From Kitasatospora sp. NBC_00458 (GTDB lineage Bacteria > Actinomycetota > Actinomycetes > Streptomycetales > Streptomycetaceae): 64,000 nucleotides of DNA. This document shows, piece by piece, positions 8,583 to 15,604 of the stretch (position 1 is the stretch's first letter; each line of letters begins with the position of its first letter). The DNA lies in NCBI RefSeq assembly GCF_036013975.1, contig NZ_CP107904.1, positions 5,109,001 through 5,173,000 on the forward strand, read 5' to 3'. The translations under genes were made by a program, and so were the position numbers. Under the pieces are notes generated by a model. It saw only the letters and a program-made list of their open reading frames with translations, was not told the DNA's origin and did no database searches.

Positions 8583-9828
8583 CCTGGTGGCTCTGCCGTT
8601 GTGGCTGCTGGCCCTGTACGGCCTCCGCAACTGGAGTTCCCGGCCCCGGCGCAACCGGGTGCTGTCGGCGATGTGGGCCTGTTGGGCGCTGTCGGCGACG
8701 CTGGGGGCACCGGTGGTGCGGCGGGCGGTCGACGCCGTGCTCGGCATCGACAGCGGCACCAACCTGCTGGTGCACGTGATGGGGCTGGGCGGGACGGCGG
8801 CCATGCTGGAGTTCGTGCGGGAGATGACGGGGAGGGCGCCGGAGCGGGTGTCCCGGTTGAACCTGGCCGGGCTGGCGACCGCCTCGGTCGCCCTGGCGGC
8901 CTCGTTCGCGGTGATGCCGAGGCCGGACGGCGAGGTCGATCTGCTGACGTACAGTCGGCACTCGACGGCCGGCTTCCTGTACTGGATGGTGCTGACCGGT
9001 GGCATGGCGATCGGCCTGGCGGCGGCCGCGCGGCTCTGCTGGGTGCCCGGGGAGCACATCGGGCCCGGTTCGGCGCGGACCTCGCTCTGGCTGCTGCGCG
9101 TCTCCACGGTGCTCGCCACGGCCTACCTGGTGCACCGGTTGGCCTGTGTGACGGCGAGCCGGTTCGACCGGCCGTGGCTGGCCCCGGCGGCCGTGGCGGG
9201 CACGACACAGATCCTGCTGGCGCTCACCGTGGTGCTGTTCGGGCTCGCGGTGGTCTGGCCGTCCCTGGCCGAGTACCAGCAGAAGCGCGCCACCGCGCGG
9301 CAGGCCGACCGGATCGCGCCGCTCTGGCGGCTGTTGCAGACGGCGACGCCCGAGGTGGCCCTGCCGCTGCCGGAGGAGCTGCGGCGCAACAACCCCCGCC
9401 TGCGGCTGTACCGCTACGTGATCGAGATCCGGGACAGCGCGCTCGCGCTGGAGGGGCACGTCGGAGCGGCGCATCCGGCGGCCGCGTCGGCGGGGCTGGA
9501 GGCGGCCGGGCTCACCGGTGACCGGCTGGCCGCGGCGATCGAGGCCGTCCTGCTGCGCCATGCGGTGTCGTGCGAACTCGCCGGGAGGCACGGGCGGTTC
9601 GGAAGCCGCCCGGAGGGCCGGGAGGACTTGGACCTGGATGCCGAGATCCGCTGGTTCGAGCGGGTGGCGGCGGTGGTGGAGCTCCCCGCGGTGGTGGCCG
9701 TCGCCCGGAGCCTGGACGCCGTGCCCGGCGCGCCGGTGAGCGGCGCGCCGGGCGACGGCGGTGTGCGGGGCGGTGGTGTGCAGGGGCGGGGTGACGGCGT
9801 CAGCGGGGCTGGCCCCAGTCGAGCTTGA
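8569..9828 (+). CDS. MAB_1171c family putative membrane transporter
   Basis: A protein of 419 residues with about seven to eight hydrophobic segments in residues 1-240, followed by a soluble domain of about 180 residues containing LWRLLQTATPEV and RLYRYVIEIRDSAL, hallmarks of the MAB_1171c-like family. The TTG start lies inside the peptidase gene (14-bp overlap). The C-terminal Gly-rich tail runs past the convergent cell-wall gene by 29 bp, so the last residues may be incidental. The function is not established; its pairing with a regulator and an ImmA-like gene suggests a membrane-signalling or transport module. Confidence 0.8.
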   Translation: MRPFDLVALPLWLLALYGLRNWSSRPRRNRVLSAMWACWALSATLGAPVVRRAVDAVLGIDSGTNLLVHVMGLGGTAAMLEFVREMTGRAPERVSRLNLAGLATASVALAASFAVMPRPDGEVDLLTYSRHSTAGFLYWMVLTGGMAIGLAAAARLCWVPGEHIGPGSARTSLWLLRVSTVLATAYLVHRLACVTASRFDRPWLAPAAVAGTTQILLALTVVLFGLAVVWPSLAEYQQKRATARQADRIAPLWRLLQTATPEVALPLPEELRRNNPRLRLYRYVIEIRDSALALEGHVGAAHPAAASAGLEAAGLTGDRLAAAIEAVLLRHAVSCELAGRHGRFGSRPEGREDLDLDAEIRWFERVAAVVELPAVVAVARSLDAVPGAPVSGAPGDGGVRGGGVQGRGDGVSGAGPSRA

Positions 9829-10476
9829 CGAGGGAGCCGTCGTCGTTGCGGAGGTGGAACTGTGCGGTGGAGGGGCGCCAGATGCCGACGTTGGTGGCGG
9901 GGGCGCCGTTTCCGCCGTCGAAGTTGGCGGCGACGGGGAGGTCTCCTGCCTGGCCCCAGTCGAGCTTGACGAGGCTGCCGTCGTCGTTGCGGAGGTGGAA
10001 CTGTCCGGTGGAGGGGCGGAAGACGCCGATGTTGTCGGGGCCGGAGCCGTCGAAGTTGCCGCTGATGGGGAGGTCTCCTGCCTGGCCCCAGTCGAGCTTG
10101 ACGAGGGAGCCGTCGTCGTTGCGGAGGTGGAACTGTCCGGTGGAGGGGCGGAAGATGCCGACGTTGCCGGCGGGGCCGCCGTCCCAGTTCCCGGCGATGG
10201 GGAGGTCTCCTGCCTGGCCCCAGTCGAGCTTGACGAGGCTGCCGTCGTCGTTGCGGAGGTGGAACTGTCCGGTGGAGGGTCGGAAGATGCCGATGTTGTC
10301 GGGGCCGGAGCCGTCGAAGTTGGCGGAGACGGGGAGGTCTCCTGCCTGGCCCCAGTCGAGCTTGACGAGGGAGCCGTCGTCGTTGCGGAGGTGGAACTGT
10401 CCGGTGGAGGGTCGGAAGACACCGACGTTGCCGGCCGGGCCGCCGTCCCAGTTCCCCGCCACCGGCTGGTCGCCGG
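9799..10476. repeat. 678-bp perfect direct repeat, copy A (repeat-domain DNA)
   Basis: No mismatch was found between 9799-10476 and 11179-11856 when compared row by row; the offset is exactly 1,380 bp. Each copy is built of about five internal 132-bp tandem units. Identity ends within a few bases outside the repeat domain, at the GACCGGCG(A/C)C boundary on the N-terminal side and at the stop codon on the other. Confidence 0.95.
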
Positions 10477-11083
10477 CGCCGGATGCGCTGCCGAGCAGGG
10501 CCCTGACGATGCGCTCGCCGTCGGCGGCCTGCGGCTGGTACTTGGCGGGGAAGGCGGATATCTGGACGGCCTGGCAGACCTCGCCGATCGGCCGCGTCTG
10601 CCAGTTGCTCACCCGGAGCATCGAGTTGAGGAAGGCGGTGGTCGCCCAGGTCGGGTTCATCCGGTTCTCGAACGAGCCCCAGCTGGCCCGCTGCTGGAAC
10701 AGGCCGACGCTGTCGTGGTCCTCCGTGTTGGGGTTGTTGCGCAGGGTCGTCTCGACGATGGAGGTGGTCACGGCGATGACGGCGGCGCGCTCGGGGAGGC
10801 CGCGGCTCTGGACGGTGTTGACGATCGCGCGGGCGCAGGAGAGCCGGTAGGGCGTCATCCAGTTGTGGAGCGTGCCGGTGAGGGTGGGGTTGAGCGCGTC
10901 GACGACGGCCTGGTCGGTGCTCTTGACCGGGCCGCAGGAGTAGTCCGCGGCGGCGGTGACGGCGGCCGGGTTGGAGAGGTCCACCCCGGCGGCCTGGGCG
11001 GCCGGGGCGGTCGCGAGGAGGCCGGCGGCGAGGGCGGCGGTGACGGTGGCCGCGGCGAGGTGGTGGCGCAGGGTGCGGTTCAC
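9800..11083 (-). CDS. Secreted lysozyme/transglycosylase-like protein with VCBS/FG-GAP-type repeats
   Basis: A protein of 427 residues. Signal peptide at residues 1-32 (RTLRHHLAAATVTAAL, cleavage after AQA). Residues 33-200 form a helical domain with a possible catalytic Glu in AVTTSIVETTLRNNPN, Cys pairs and VGLFQQRASWG, a pattern seen in secreted transglycosylase-like proteins. Residues about 208-427 are five 44-residue repeats of the type GDLPVSANFDGSG, IFRPSTGQFHLRND, DGSLVKLDWGQA, likely wall- or sugar-binding beta-propeller blades. The repeat-encoding DNA is identical to that of the next gene. The catalytic function is inferred. Confidence 0.8.
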   Translation of the reverse strand: MNRTLRHHLAAATVTAALAAGLLATAPAAQAAGVDLSNPAAVTAAADYSCGPVKSTDQAVVDALNPTLTGTLHNWMTPYRLSCARAIVNTVQSRGLPERAAVIAVTTSIVETTLRNNPNTEDHDSVGLFQQRASWGSFENRMNPTWATTAFLNSMLRVSNWQTRPIGEVCQAVQISAFPAKYQPQAADGERIVRALLGSASGAGDQPVAGNWDGGPAGNVGVFRPSTGQFHLRNDDGSLVKLDWGQAGDLPVSANFDGSGPDNIGIFRPSTGQFHLRNDDGSLVKLDWGQAGDLPIAGNWDGGPAGNVGIFRPSTGQFHLRNDDGSLVKLDWGQAGDLPISGNFDGSGPDNIGVFRPSTGQFHLRNDDGSLVKLDWGQAGDLPVAANFDGGNGAPATNVGIWRPSTAQFHLRNDDGSLVKLDWGQPR

Positions 11084-11178
11084 GGTGAAGTACTCGTCCT
11101 TCGTGGGGAGTTCGGTCGGGGGGCGCCGGATGCGCTCCCCCGTGCGCGCGGCAGGCGGCCGCGCGCACGGGGGAGGTG

Positions 11179-11856
11179 GTCAGCGGGGCTGGCCCCAGTC
11201 GAGCTTGACGAGGGAGCCGTCGTCGTTGCGGAGGTGGAACTGTGCGGTGGAGGGGCGCCAGATGCCGACGTTGGTGGCGGGGGCGCCGTTTCCGCCGTCG
11301 AAGTTGGCGGCGACGGGGAGGTCTCCTGCCTGGCCCCAGTCGAGCTTGACGAGGCTGCCGTCGTCGTTGCGGAGGTGGAACTGTCCGGTGGAGGGGCGGA
11401 AGACGCCGATGTTGTCGGGGCCGGAGCCGTCGAAGTTGCCGCTGATGGGGAGGTCTCCTGCCTGGCCCCAGTCGAGCTTGACGAGGGAGCCGTCGTCGTT
11501 GCGGAGGTGGAACTGTCCGGTGGAGGGGCGGAAGATGCCGACGTTGCCGGCGGGGCCGCCGTCCCAGTTCCCGGCGATGGGGAGGTCTCCTGCCTGGCCC
11601 CAGTCGAGCTTGACGAGGCTGCCGTCGTCGTTGCGGAGGTGGAACTGTCCGGTGGAGGGTCGGAAGATGCCGATGTTGTCGGGGCCGGAGCCGTCGAAGT
11701 TGGCGGAGACGGGGAGGTCTCCTGCCTGGCCCCAGTCGAGCTTGACGAGGGAGCCGTCGTCGTTGCGGAGGTGGAACTGTCCGGTGGAGGGTCGGAAGAC
11801 ACCGACGTTGCCGGCCGGGCCGCCGTCCCAGTTCCCCGCCACCGGCTGGTCGCCGG
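11179..11856. repeat. 678-bp perfect direct repeat, copy B
   Basis: Second copy of the sequence at 9799-10476, encoding the C-terminal five-blade domain of the NlpC/P60-type protein. Absence of any silent difference over 678 bp implies recent duplication or ongoing gene conversion. Confidence 0.95.
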
Positions 11857-12481
11857 TGGTCTGCGGCGGCTGCCCGTCGTCGACGATGCTGTTGTTGCGC
11901 GCCGGCTTGAAGGTGCCGTGGCCGGAGAAGTAGGGGTACGGGATCGTGCGGTGCTGCACCCCGCTGCCGGTGAACTCGTAGCCGTAGTACGAGCCCTTCG
12001 AGGAGTCCACCCAGCCCTCGAAGAGGACGATGTGGCCGTCGTAGCCGGCCGCGTCGTTGAGCAGGGCGTCGCCCGGCTTCAGGTCGCCCTTGCTGATCCA
12101 GGAGGCGACCCCGCTCGGGACGAAGCTGGTGGTGTCGAGCCCCGGGGTGCCCAGGCGCCACGCCATCGAGGCGTAGCCGGAGCAGTCCTTGCGGTACCCC
12201 TGGTAGGTCTCACCGGTCTTGGTGTACTTGAGTCCGATGCCGTACCAGGAGGCGGCGCGGCTGATCACCTCGCTCCGGCCGATCCTCGGCCCGGCGGCCT
12301 GGGCGAGCGCCACGGACGGGCCCTGGCCGGCACCGCCCTTGTCGAGGTCCTGGACGGCGGTCGCGGACGGGGGCGCGTCGTGCTGGGCGGCGAAGGCCGG
12401 GGTGGCGGCGACGACGCCGGCGATCAGGGCGGCGGCGGCCGCGACGGCCAGCCCCCGGTTCAGGGCGTGCGTGGTGGACAT
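11180..12481 (-). CDS. Secreted NlpC/P60-type peptidoglycan hydrolase with the same repeat domain
   Basis: A protein of 433 residues with a signal peptide at residues 1-32 (cleavage after AFA). The cysteine-peptidase domain covers about residues 66-205: the nucleophile Cys100 in RKDCSGYASMAW and His150 in GYDGHIVLFEG match the NlpC/P60 or CHAP-like papain fold. Residues about 213-433 are the five-blade repeat domain identical to that of the downstream neighbour. It would cut wall peptide crosslinks outside the cell. It is transcribed in the same direction as the neighbour, with a 96-bp gap, perhaps as one transcript. Confidence 0.85.
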   Translation of the reverse strand: MSTTHALNRGLAVAAAAALIAGVVAATPAFAAQHDAPPSATAVQDLDKGGAGQGPSVALAQAAGPRIGRSEVISRAASWYGIGLKYTKTGETYQGYRKDCSGYASMAWRLGTPGLDTTSFVPSGVASWISKGDLKPGDALLNDAAGYDGHIVLFEGWVDSSKGSYYGYEFTGSGVQHRTIPYPYFSGHGTFKPARNNSIVDDGQPPQTTGDQPVAGNWDGGPAGNVGVFRPSTGQFHLRNDDGSLVKLDWGQAGDLPVSANFDGSGPDNIGIFRPSTGQFHLRNDDGSLVKLDWGQAGDLPIAGNWDGGPAGNVGIFRPSTGQFHLRNDDGSLVKLDWGQAGDLPISGNFDGSGPDNIGVFRPSTGQFHLRNDDGSLVKLDWGQAGDLPVAANFDGGNGAPATNVGIWRPSTAQFHLRNDDGSLVKLDWGQPR

Positions 12482-12831
12482 GAAGGGTTCTCCCCTGGAG
12501 CGACGGATGTGGGAATGCGGTGGGCCTGCCCTTCGGGCGGGCCGTTCGTGACCTGCGCCCCGTGGTGTCCGCGGGGCCCCCGATGCCGATGTGACGGCGG
12601 GTCACTTACGAGCATCATTCATGCGTCGCTCAGGAGGGGTCAATCTTTAGTGAAAATGATCAACGAGCTCGCTGGCGCGATTTACGCGCGTTGACTCGGC
12701 GCTTTATGAGGCCTTGTCCGCACAAAATATCGAGAGCCGCAGGCGGCTGACGATGCGCCTGCGGCTCTCTTCTGGCTTGAATTTTTTCACTATGAGTTCA
12801 CTGTGGAGGGCTGGGGGCGCCCTCGGCGGGA
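12482..12831. other. Intergenic region upstream of the NlpC/P60 gene
   Basis: A 350-bp stretch without a gene. It holds the relatively AT-rich leader of the cell-wall operon (12600-12720, minus strand) and the hairpin at 12732-12769. On the minus strand, TTGACC near 12636-12641 is a possible -35, but a good -10 is not obvious. The conserved blocks of the ydaO (c-di-AMP) riboswitch, common before such genes, were looked for and not found. Confidence 0.5.
12732..12769. terminator. Strong hairpin terminator
   Basis: A perfect 14-bp stem, GAGAGCCGCAGGCG (12732-12745) with CGCCTGCGGCTCTC (12756-12769), and a 10-nt loop. On the plus strand a T-run (ATTTTTT) follows about 14 nt later; on the minus strand ATATTTT follows. 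It most likely ends the VOC gene transcript, read on the minus strand. Confidence 0.75.
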
Positions 12832-13281
12832 CTAGTGGACGCAGAACTCGTTGCCCTCGGGGTCCTGCATGACGACCCAGGAGCCGGCGGGCTGGTCCAC
12901 GCGGTCGAGGACGGTGGCGCCGAGGGTCTGGAGGCGCTCGACGGTGGCCTCGCGGGTGCCGGGTTCGCTGTGGACGTCGAGGTGGAGGCGGTTCTTGCCC
13001 TGCTTCGCTTCGGGGACCTGCTGGAAGAGGATCCGGCGGCCGAGACCGGTGTCGGTGGCGGGGTCGTGCGGGTCGCCGGGGTGGCGGACGGCGGCCAGGG
13101 TGCGCCAGGCGTGGCGGCCGTCGACCTCGGTCACGAGGTCCGGGCCGGCGGCCCCGGCGGCGAGCAGGCGCTCGATCAGGGAGCTGTGGTCCTCGACGGT
13201 GTAGTCGAGTGCGGCGGCCCAGAAGGCGGCCTGGCGGTGCGGTTCGGCGCAGTCGATGACGAGCTTCCAGTGCAGGGGCAT
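12832..13281 (-). CDS. VOC superfamily (glyoxalase/bleomycin-resistance fold) protein
   Basis: A protein of 149 residues with one VOC betaalphabeta pair: WKLVIDCAEPHRQAAFWAAA at the start, NRLHLDVHSE in the middle (His metal-ligand candidate) and MQDPEGNEFCVH at the end, the usual Glu-containing tail. It is the Glyoxalase-like domain type of about 140 residues found singly in Streptomyces. The substrate is unknown. A near-consensus promoter with its -10 only 7 nt before the ATG suggests a leaderless mRNA. Confidence 0.8.
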   Translation of the reverse strand: MPLHWKLVIDCAEPHRQAAFWAAALDYTVEDHSSLIERLLAAGAAGPDLVTEVDGRHAWRTLAAVRHPGDPHDPATDTGLGRRILFQQVPEAKQGKNRLHLDVHSEPGTREATVERLQTLGATVLDRVDQPAGSWVVMQDPEGNEFCVH

Positions 13282-13288
13282 GTAACCG

Positions 13289-13318
13289 GTTATACCGGTA
13301 GTCGTGGCCGACGGGCAA
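13289..13318 (-). promoter_or_regulatory. Promoter of the VOC gene, leaderless type, overlapping an ACCGGT repeat
   Basis: On the minus strand, -35 TTGCCC (13318-13313), an 18-nt spacer and -10 TATAAC (13294-13289), then 7 nt to the ATG at 13281. ACCGGT occurs on both sides (13285-13290 and 13294-13299) and is self-complementary, so a dimeric repressor could sit on the -10. Confidence 0.6.
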
Positions 13319-13413
13319 TCACCCGCCGCCGGGCGGTGTCAAAAAGGTGCCCGTGTAGGGCAGTTGGTGGAGGGAATACTCGCTGGACGGATAGCGTCGA
13401 GGGGGAACGACTG

Positions 13414-14337
13414 ATGGTGCGAGAGGATCCGCCGGCGGGGGTCGAGGCACAGCTGCTGCCGGAGCTGTTCCGGACGGCCGACGAGGCGTCCCTGGAGGGG
13501 CAGCAGCAGACGCTGCGCTGGTACCGGGGTCTGATCGGGATGCTGGTGATCGCGGCGGCGATCGGGTCGCTGCCGGGCCCGGACGACCGCGGGGAGCCGG
13601 ACGTCATCCCCCTCTTCTCGGTGGCCGCCTTCCTGATCGCCGGCTACTTCTGGTCACGGCTGCGCCGCAGCAACCCGCAGGGCCGGTGGTACGAGGCGCG
13701 GGCGGCGGCCGAGTCGGTGAAGACGCTGGCCTGGAAGTACTCGGTGCGGGCCAGGCCGTTCGAGGGTGACGCGGACTCGGCCGACGTCGACCGCGGCTAC
13801 CTGCTCCAGGTGGAGGACGTGCTGAGGGCGTTCGAGGACCCGGAGATCGTGCCGGCGGGCACCGTCCCCGAGATCACGCCGGAGATGCGCCGGGTGCGGG
13901 CGGAGTCGCTGACCGCCCGGCGGACGCTCTACCTCCGCACCCGGGTGGAGGGGCAGCGGACCTGGTACCGCTCGCGGGCCGAGTCCTGCGAGTCCCAGGC
14001 GGTCTCCTGGGGGCTGGGCATAGCGACGCTGATCATCATCGGTGCCGCGGCGGCGATCGCGCAGGCGACCGGCGCGCTGGAGGTGCACGTCTTCGGGGCG
14101 AGCTCGGCGGCGGCCGCGGCGATCATCGCCTGGACCCAGCTGAAGCAGCTCCGCCCGCTGGCGGCGGCGTACCAGCTGGCGGCGCGCGAGCTGGAGAACG
14201 TCGGCAACCAGCTCTCGGACCTCGACGTGCGGGCGCCCGACGCCGAGCAGCGGTGGGCCCGGCTGGCGGCCGAGGCGGAGGACGCGGTGTCGCGCGAGCA
14301 CACCACCTGGCGGGCTCGCCGCGCCTTCCCGCGCTGA
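13414..14337 (+). CDS. DUF4231 (SLATT-like) membrane protein
   Basis: A protein of 307 residues. Two pairs of hydrophobic segments (about residues 40-85 and 205-245) each precede a conserved amphipathic part: RWYEARAAAESVKTLAWKYS after the first, and YLRTRVEGQRTWYRSRAES before the second. This is the DUF4231 layout, related to the SLATT 2-TM domains that in other bacteria accompany nucleotide-signalling defence systems. The gene stands alone here. A paralogue sharing the same landmarks lies at 45600-46544. The function is unknown. Confidence 0.75.
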   Translation: MVREDPPAGVEAQLLPELFRTADEASLEGQQQTLRWYRGLIGMLVIAAAIGSLPGPDDRGEPDVIPLFSVAAFLIAGYFWSRLRRSNPQGRWYEARAAAESVKTLAWKYSVRARPFEGDADSADVDRGYLLQVEDVLRAFEDPEIVPAGTVPEITPEMRRVRAESLTARRTLYLRTRVEGQRTWYRSRAESCESQAVSWGLGIATLIIIGAAAAIAQATGALEVHVFGASSAAAAAIIAWTQLKQLRPLAAAYQLAARELENVGNQLSDLDVRAPDAEQRWARLAAEAEDAVSREHTTWRARRAFPR

Positions 14338-14416
14338 GCGGACGGGGCGGGGCGGCCGGGGCGGGGCCAGGACGGGGGCGCGGGAGGAGGGGTCGCCCGG
14401 GCGTGGACGCGGCCGG

Positions 14417-14435
14417 GGCCGGAGGCGCTCCGGCC
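14417..14435. terminator. Small hairpin between convergent genes
   Basis: GGCCGGAG (14417-14424), loop GCG, CTCCGGCC (14428-14435), between the DUF4231 and VOC stop codons; it could serve both directions. Confidence 0.45.
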
Positions 14436-14451
14436 GGGAGGCCCGACCGGG

Positions 14452-14850
14452 TCAGGACTCCAGGGGCGCTAGACCGAACGGGTGGCCGGCCGGGTCGATC
14501 AGGACCTTGAGGGTGCGGCCGTGCTGGTACGTGGGTTCGGTCGCGCCGAGGGCCAGCGCGCGGGCGGTGGTCTCCTCCAGGTCGTCGACGTAGAAGTCCA
14601 GGTGGAAGTGCTTGCCGCCGTCCGGTTCGGTCCAGGGCTCCGGACGGTAGCCGTTGACGCGCCCGAAGCCGAGCGGGCTGCCGCCCTCCGGGTTGTCCAG
14701 GATCGCGAACTGCTCGTCCACGTGCCGGGTCTCCCACCCGAGCAGCTCGCCGTAGAAGGCGGCCAGCGCGACCGGGTCGGCGCAGTCGATGGTGACCATG
14801 GCGAGGCGGGCGAAGCCGGTGTCGTTCTGCTCGGTGGCGAGGTCGGACAT
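14452..14850 (-). CDS. VOC superfamily protein
   Basis: A protein of 132 residues, single VOC domain: ARLAMVTIDCADPVALAAFY at the N-terminus, HFHLDFYVDDLEE in the middle and LIDPAGHPFGL near the end. The ATG at 14850 is preferred because the upstream in-frame extension is Arg/Pro-rich and unlike the family. The substrate is unknown. It is convergent with the DUF4231 gene. Confidence 0.8.
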   Translation of the reverse strand: MSDLATEQNDTGFARLAMVTIDCADPVALAAFYGELLGWETRHVDEQFAILDNPEGGSPLGFGRVNGYRPEPWTEPDGGKHFHLDFYVDDLEETTARALALGATEPTYQHGRTLKVLIDPAGHPFGLAPLES

Positions 14851-15012
14851 GGTCTGGTCGGCCCTTCTCCTGTGGGGCGGGCGGGTAACCCGTACGTCCA
14901 GCATCCCGCTCGGCGCGGCAGGCGGCACGGCGGACGGCCGGTGGGCGGCGGACGGCGGGCGGGCGGACGGCCGGTGGGCGGTGTGACTCCCGGGGCGGGT
15001 GGGAAACCGATT

Positions 15013-15046
15013 TTCTTTAGCGAGAGTAATGACATAGGCTAAAGAA
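15013..15046 (+). promoter_or_regulatory. Inverted repeat at the MarR gene start (probable autoregulatory operator)
   Basis: A perfect 9-bp inverted repeat, TTCTTTAGC (15013-15021) and GCTAAAGAA (15038-15046), with a 16-bp spacer, in an otherwise very GC-rich region. The right arm ends one base before the ATG at 15048. A possible -10 (TAGGCT, 15035-15040) lies 7 nt before the ATG and there is no ribosome-binding site, so the mRNA may be leaderless and a bound dimer would cover the -10 and start. Confidence 0.6.
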
Positions 15047-15047
15047 C

Positions 15048-15482
15048 ATGCCCGAGATGTCCGAGCAGGACCTCGCAGCCGTCAGTCAGCTGCGGTCGTC
15101 CGCCATGCGCCTCTCCCGTCGCCTGCGTCACCAGCGGGTCGAGGAGTCGCTCAGCCCTACCGAGATCGGAGTGCTGGGCACCCTCGCACGGTGCGGGAAG
15201 GCCACGCCGGGTGAGCTCGCCCGGAAGGAGCACGTACAGCCGCCCTCGATGACCAGGATCGTCGCGATGCTGGAGGAGAAGGGCCTGGTGCGGCGCGAGC
15301 CGCACCCGGAGGACCGCCGCCAGGTGGTCGTCAGCAGTACCGAAGAGGCCGAGGCGATCCTCGCGGAGAGCCGCAGCCGCCGGAACGCCTGGCTCGCCGA
15401 GCTCGCCCAGGGGCTCGACGAGGAGGAGTGGGCCGTCCTCCGCGAGGCCGCGCCCGTGCTCTACAAGCTCGCACACCTCTAG
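15048..15482 (+). CDS. MarR family transcriptional regulator
   Basis: A winged-helix regulator of 144 residues: SPTEIGVLGTLARCGKATPG (helix 2/3), QPPSMTRIVAMLEEKGLVRR (recognition helix) and HPEDRRQVVV (the wing DxR motif). The gene is followed by an MFS exporter gene after 122 bp, the classic MarR-efflux pairing, so an exported compound is the likely inducer. The inverted repeat at its start suggests autoregulation. Confidence 0.9.
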   Translation: MPEMSEQDLAAVSQLRSSAMRLSRRLRHQRVEESLSPTEIGVLGTLARCGKATPGELARKEHVQPPSMTRIVAMLEEKGLVRREPHPEDRRQVVVSSTEEAEAILAESRSRRNAWLAELAQGLDEEEWAVLREAAPVLYKLAHL

Positions 15483-15604
15483 GCACAGCCATTCCGGTCA
15501 GCCGCCGGGGGACGAAGGAGAACCGCATCACCGCAGGACCGATCACCGGAACCAGGAGCGCGACGGCCATGCCACGGGCCGTCGCGCCGCGAGGGGAGAC
15601 CACC

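Noticed and set aside
9800-11860. CRISPR-like regular repeat pattern
   Set aside because: The 132-bp period is in-frame coding repeats of 44 residues with no unique spacers.
9761-12694. 977-residue plus-strand ORF
   Set aside because: Repetitive shadow of the two minus-strand secreted proteins; its repeats come from the 132-bp units of the real genes.
12482-12720. ydaO (c-di-AMP) riboswitch before the NlpC/P60 gene
   Set aside because: Such leaders are common before these genes, but the conserved GGGGAACC and GGGGTGAATC-type blocks could not be found on the minus strand.
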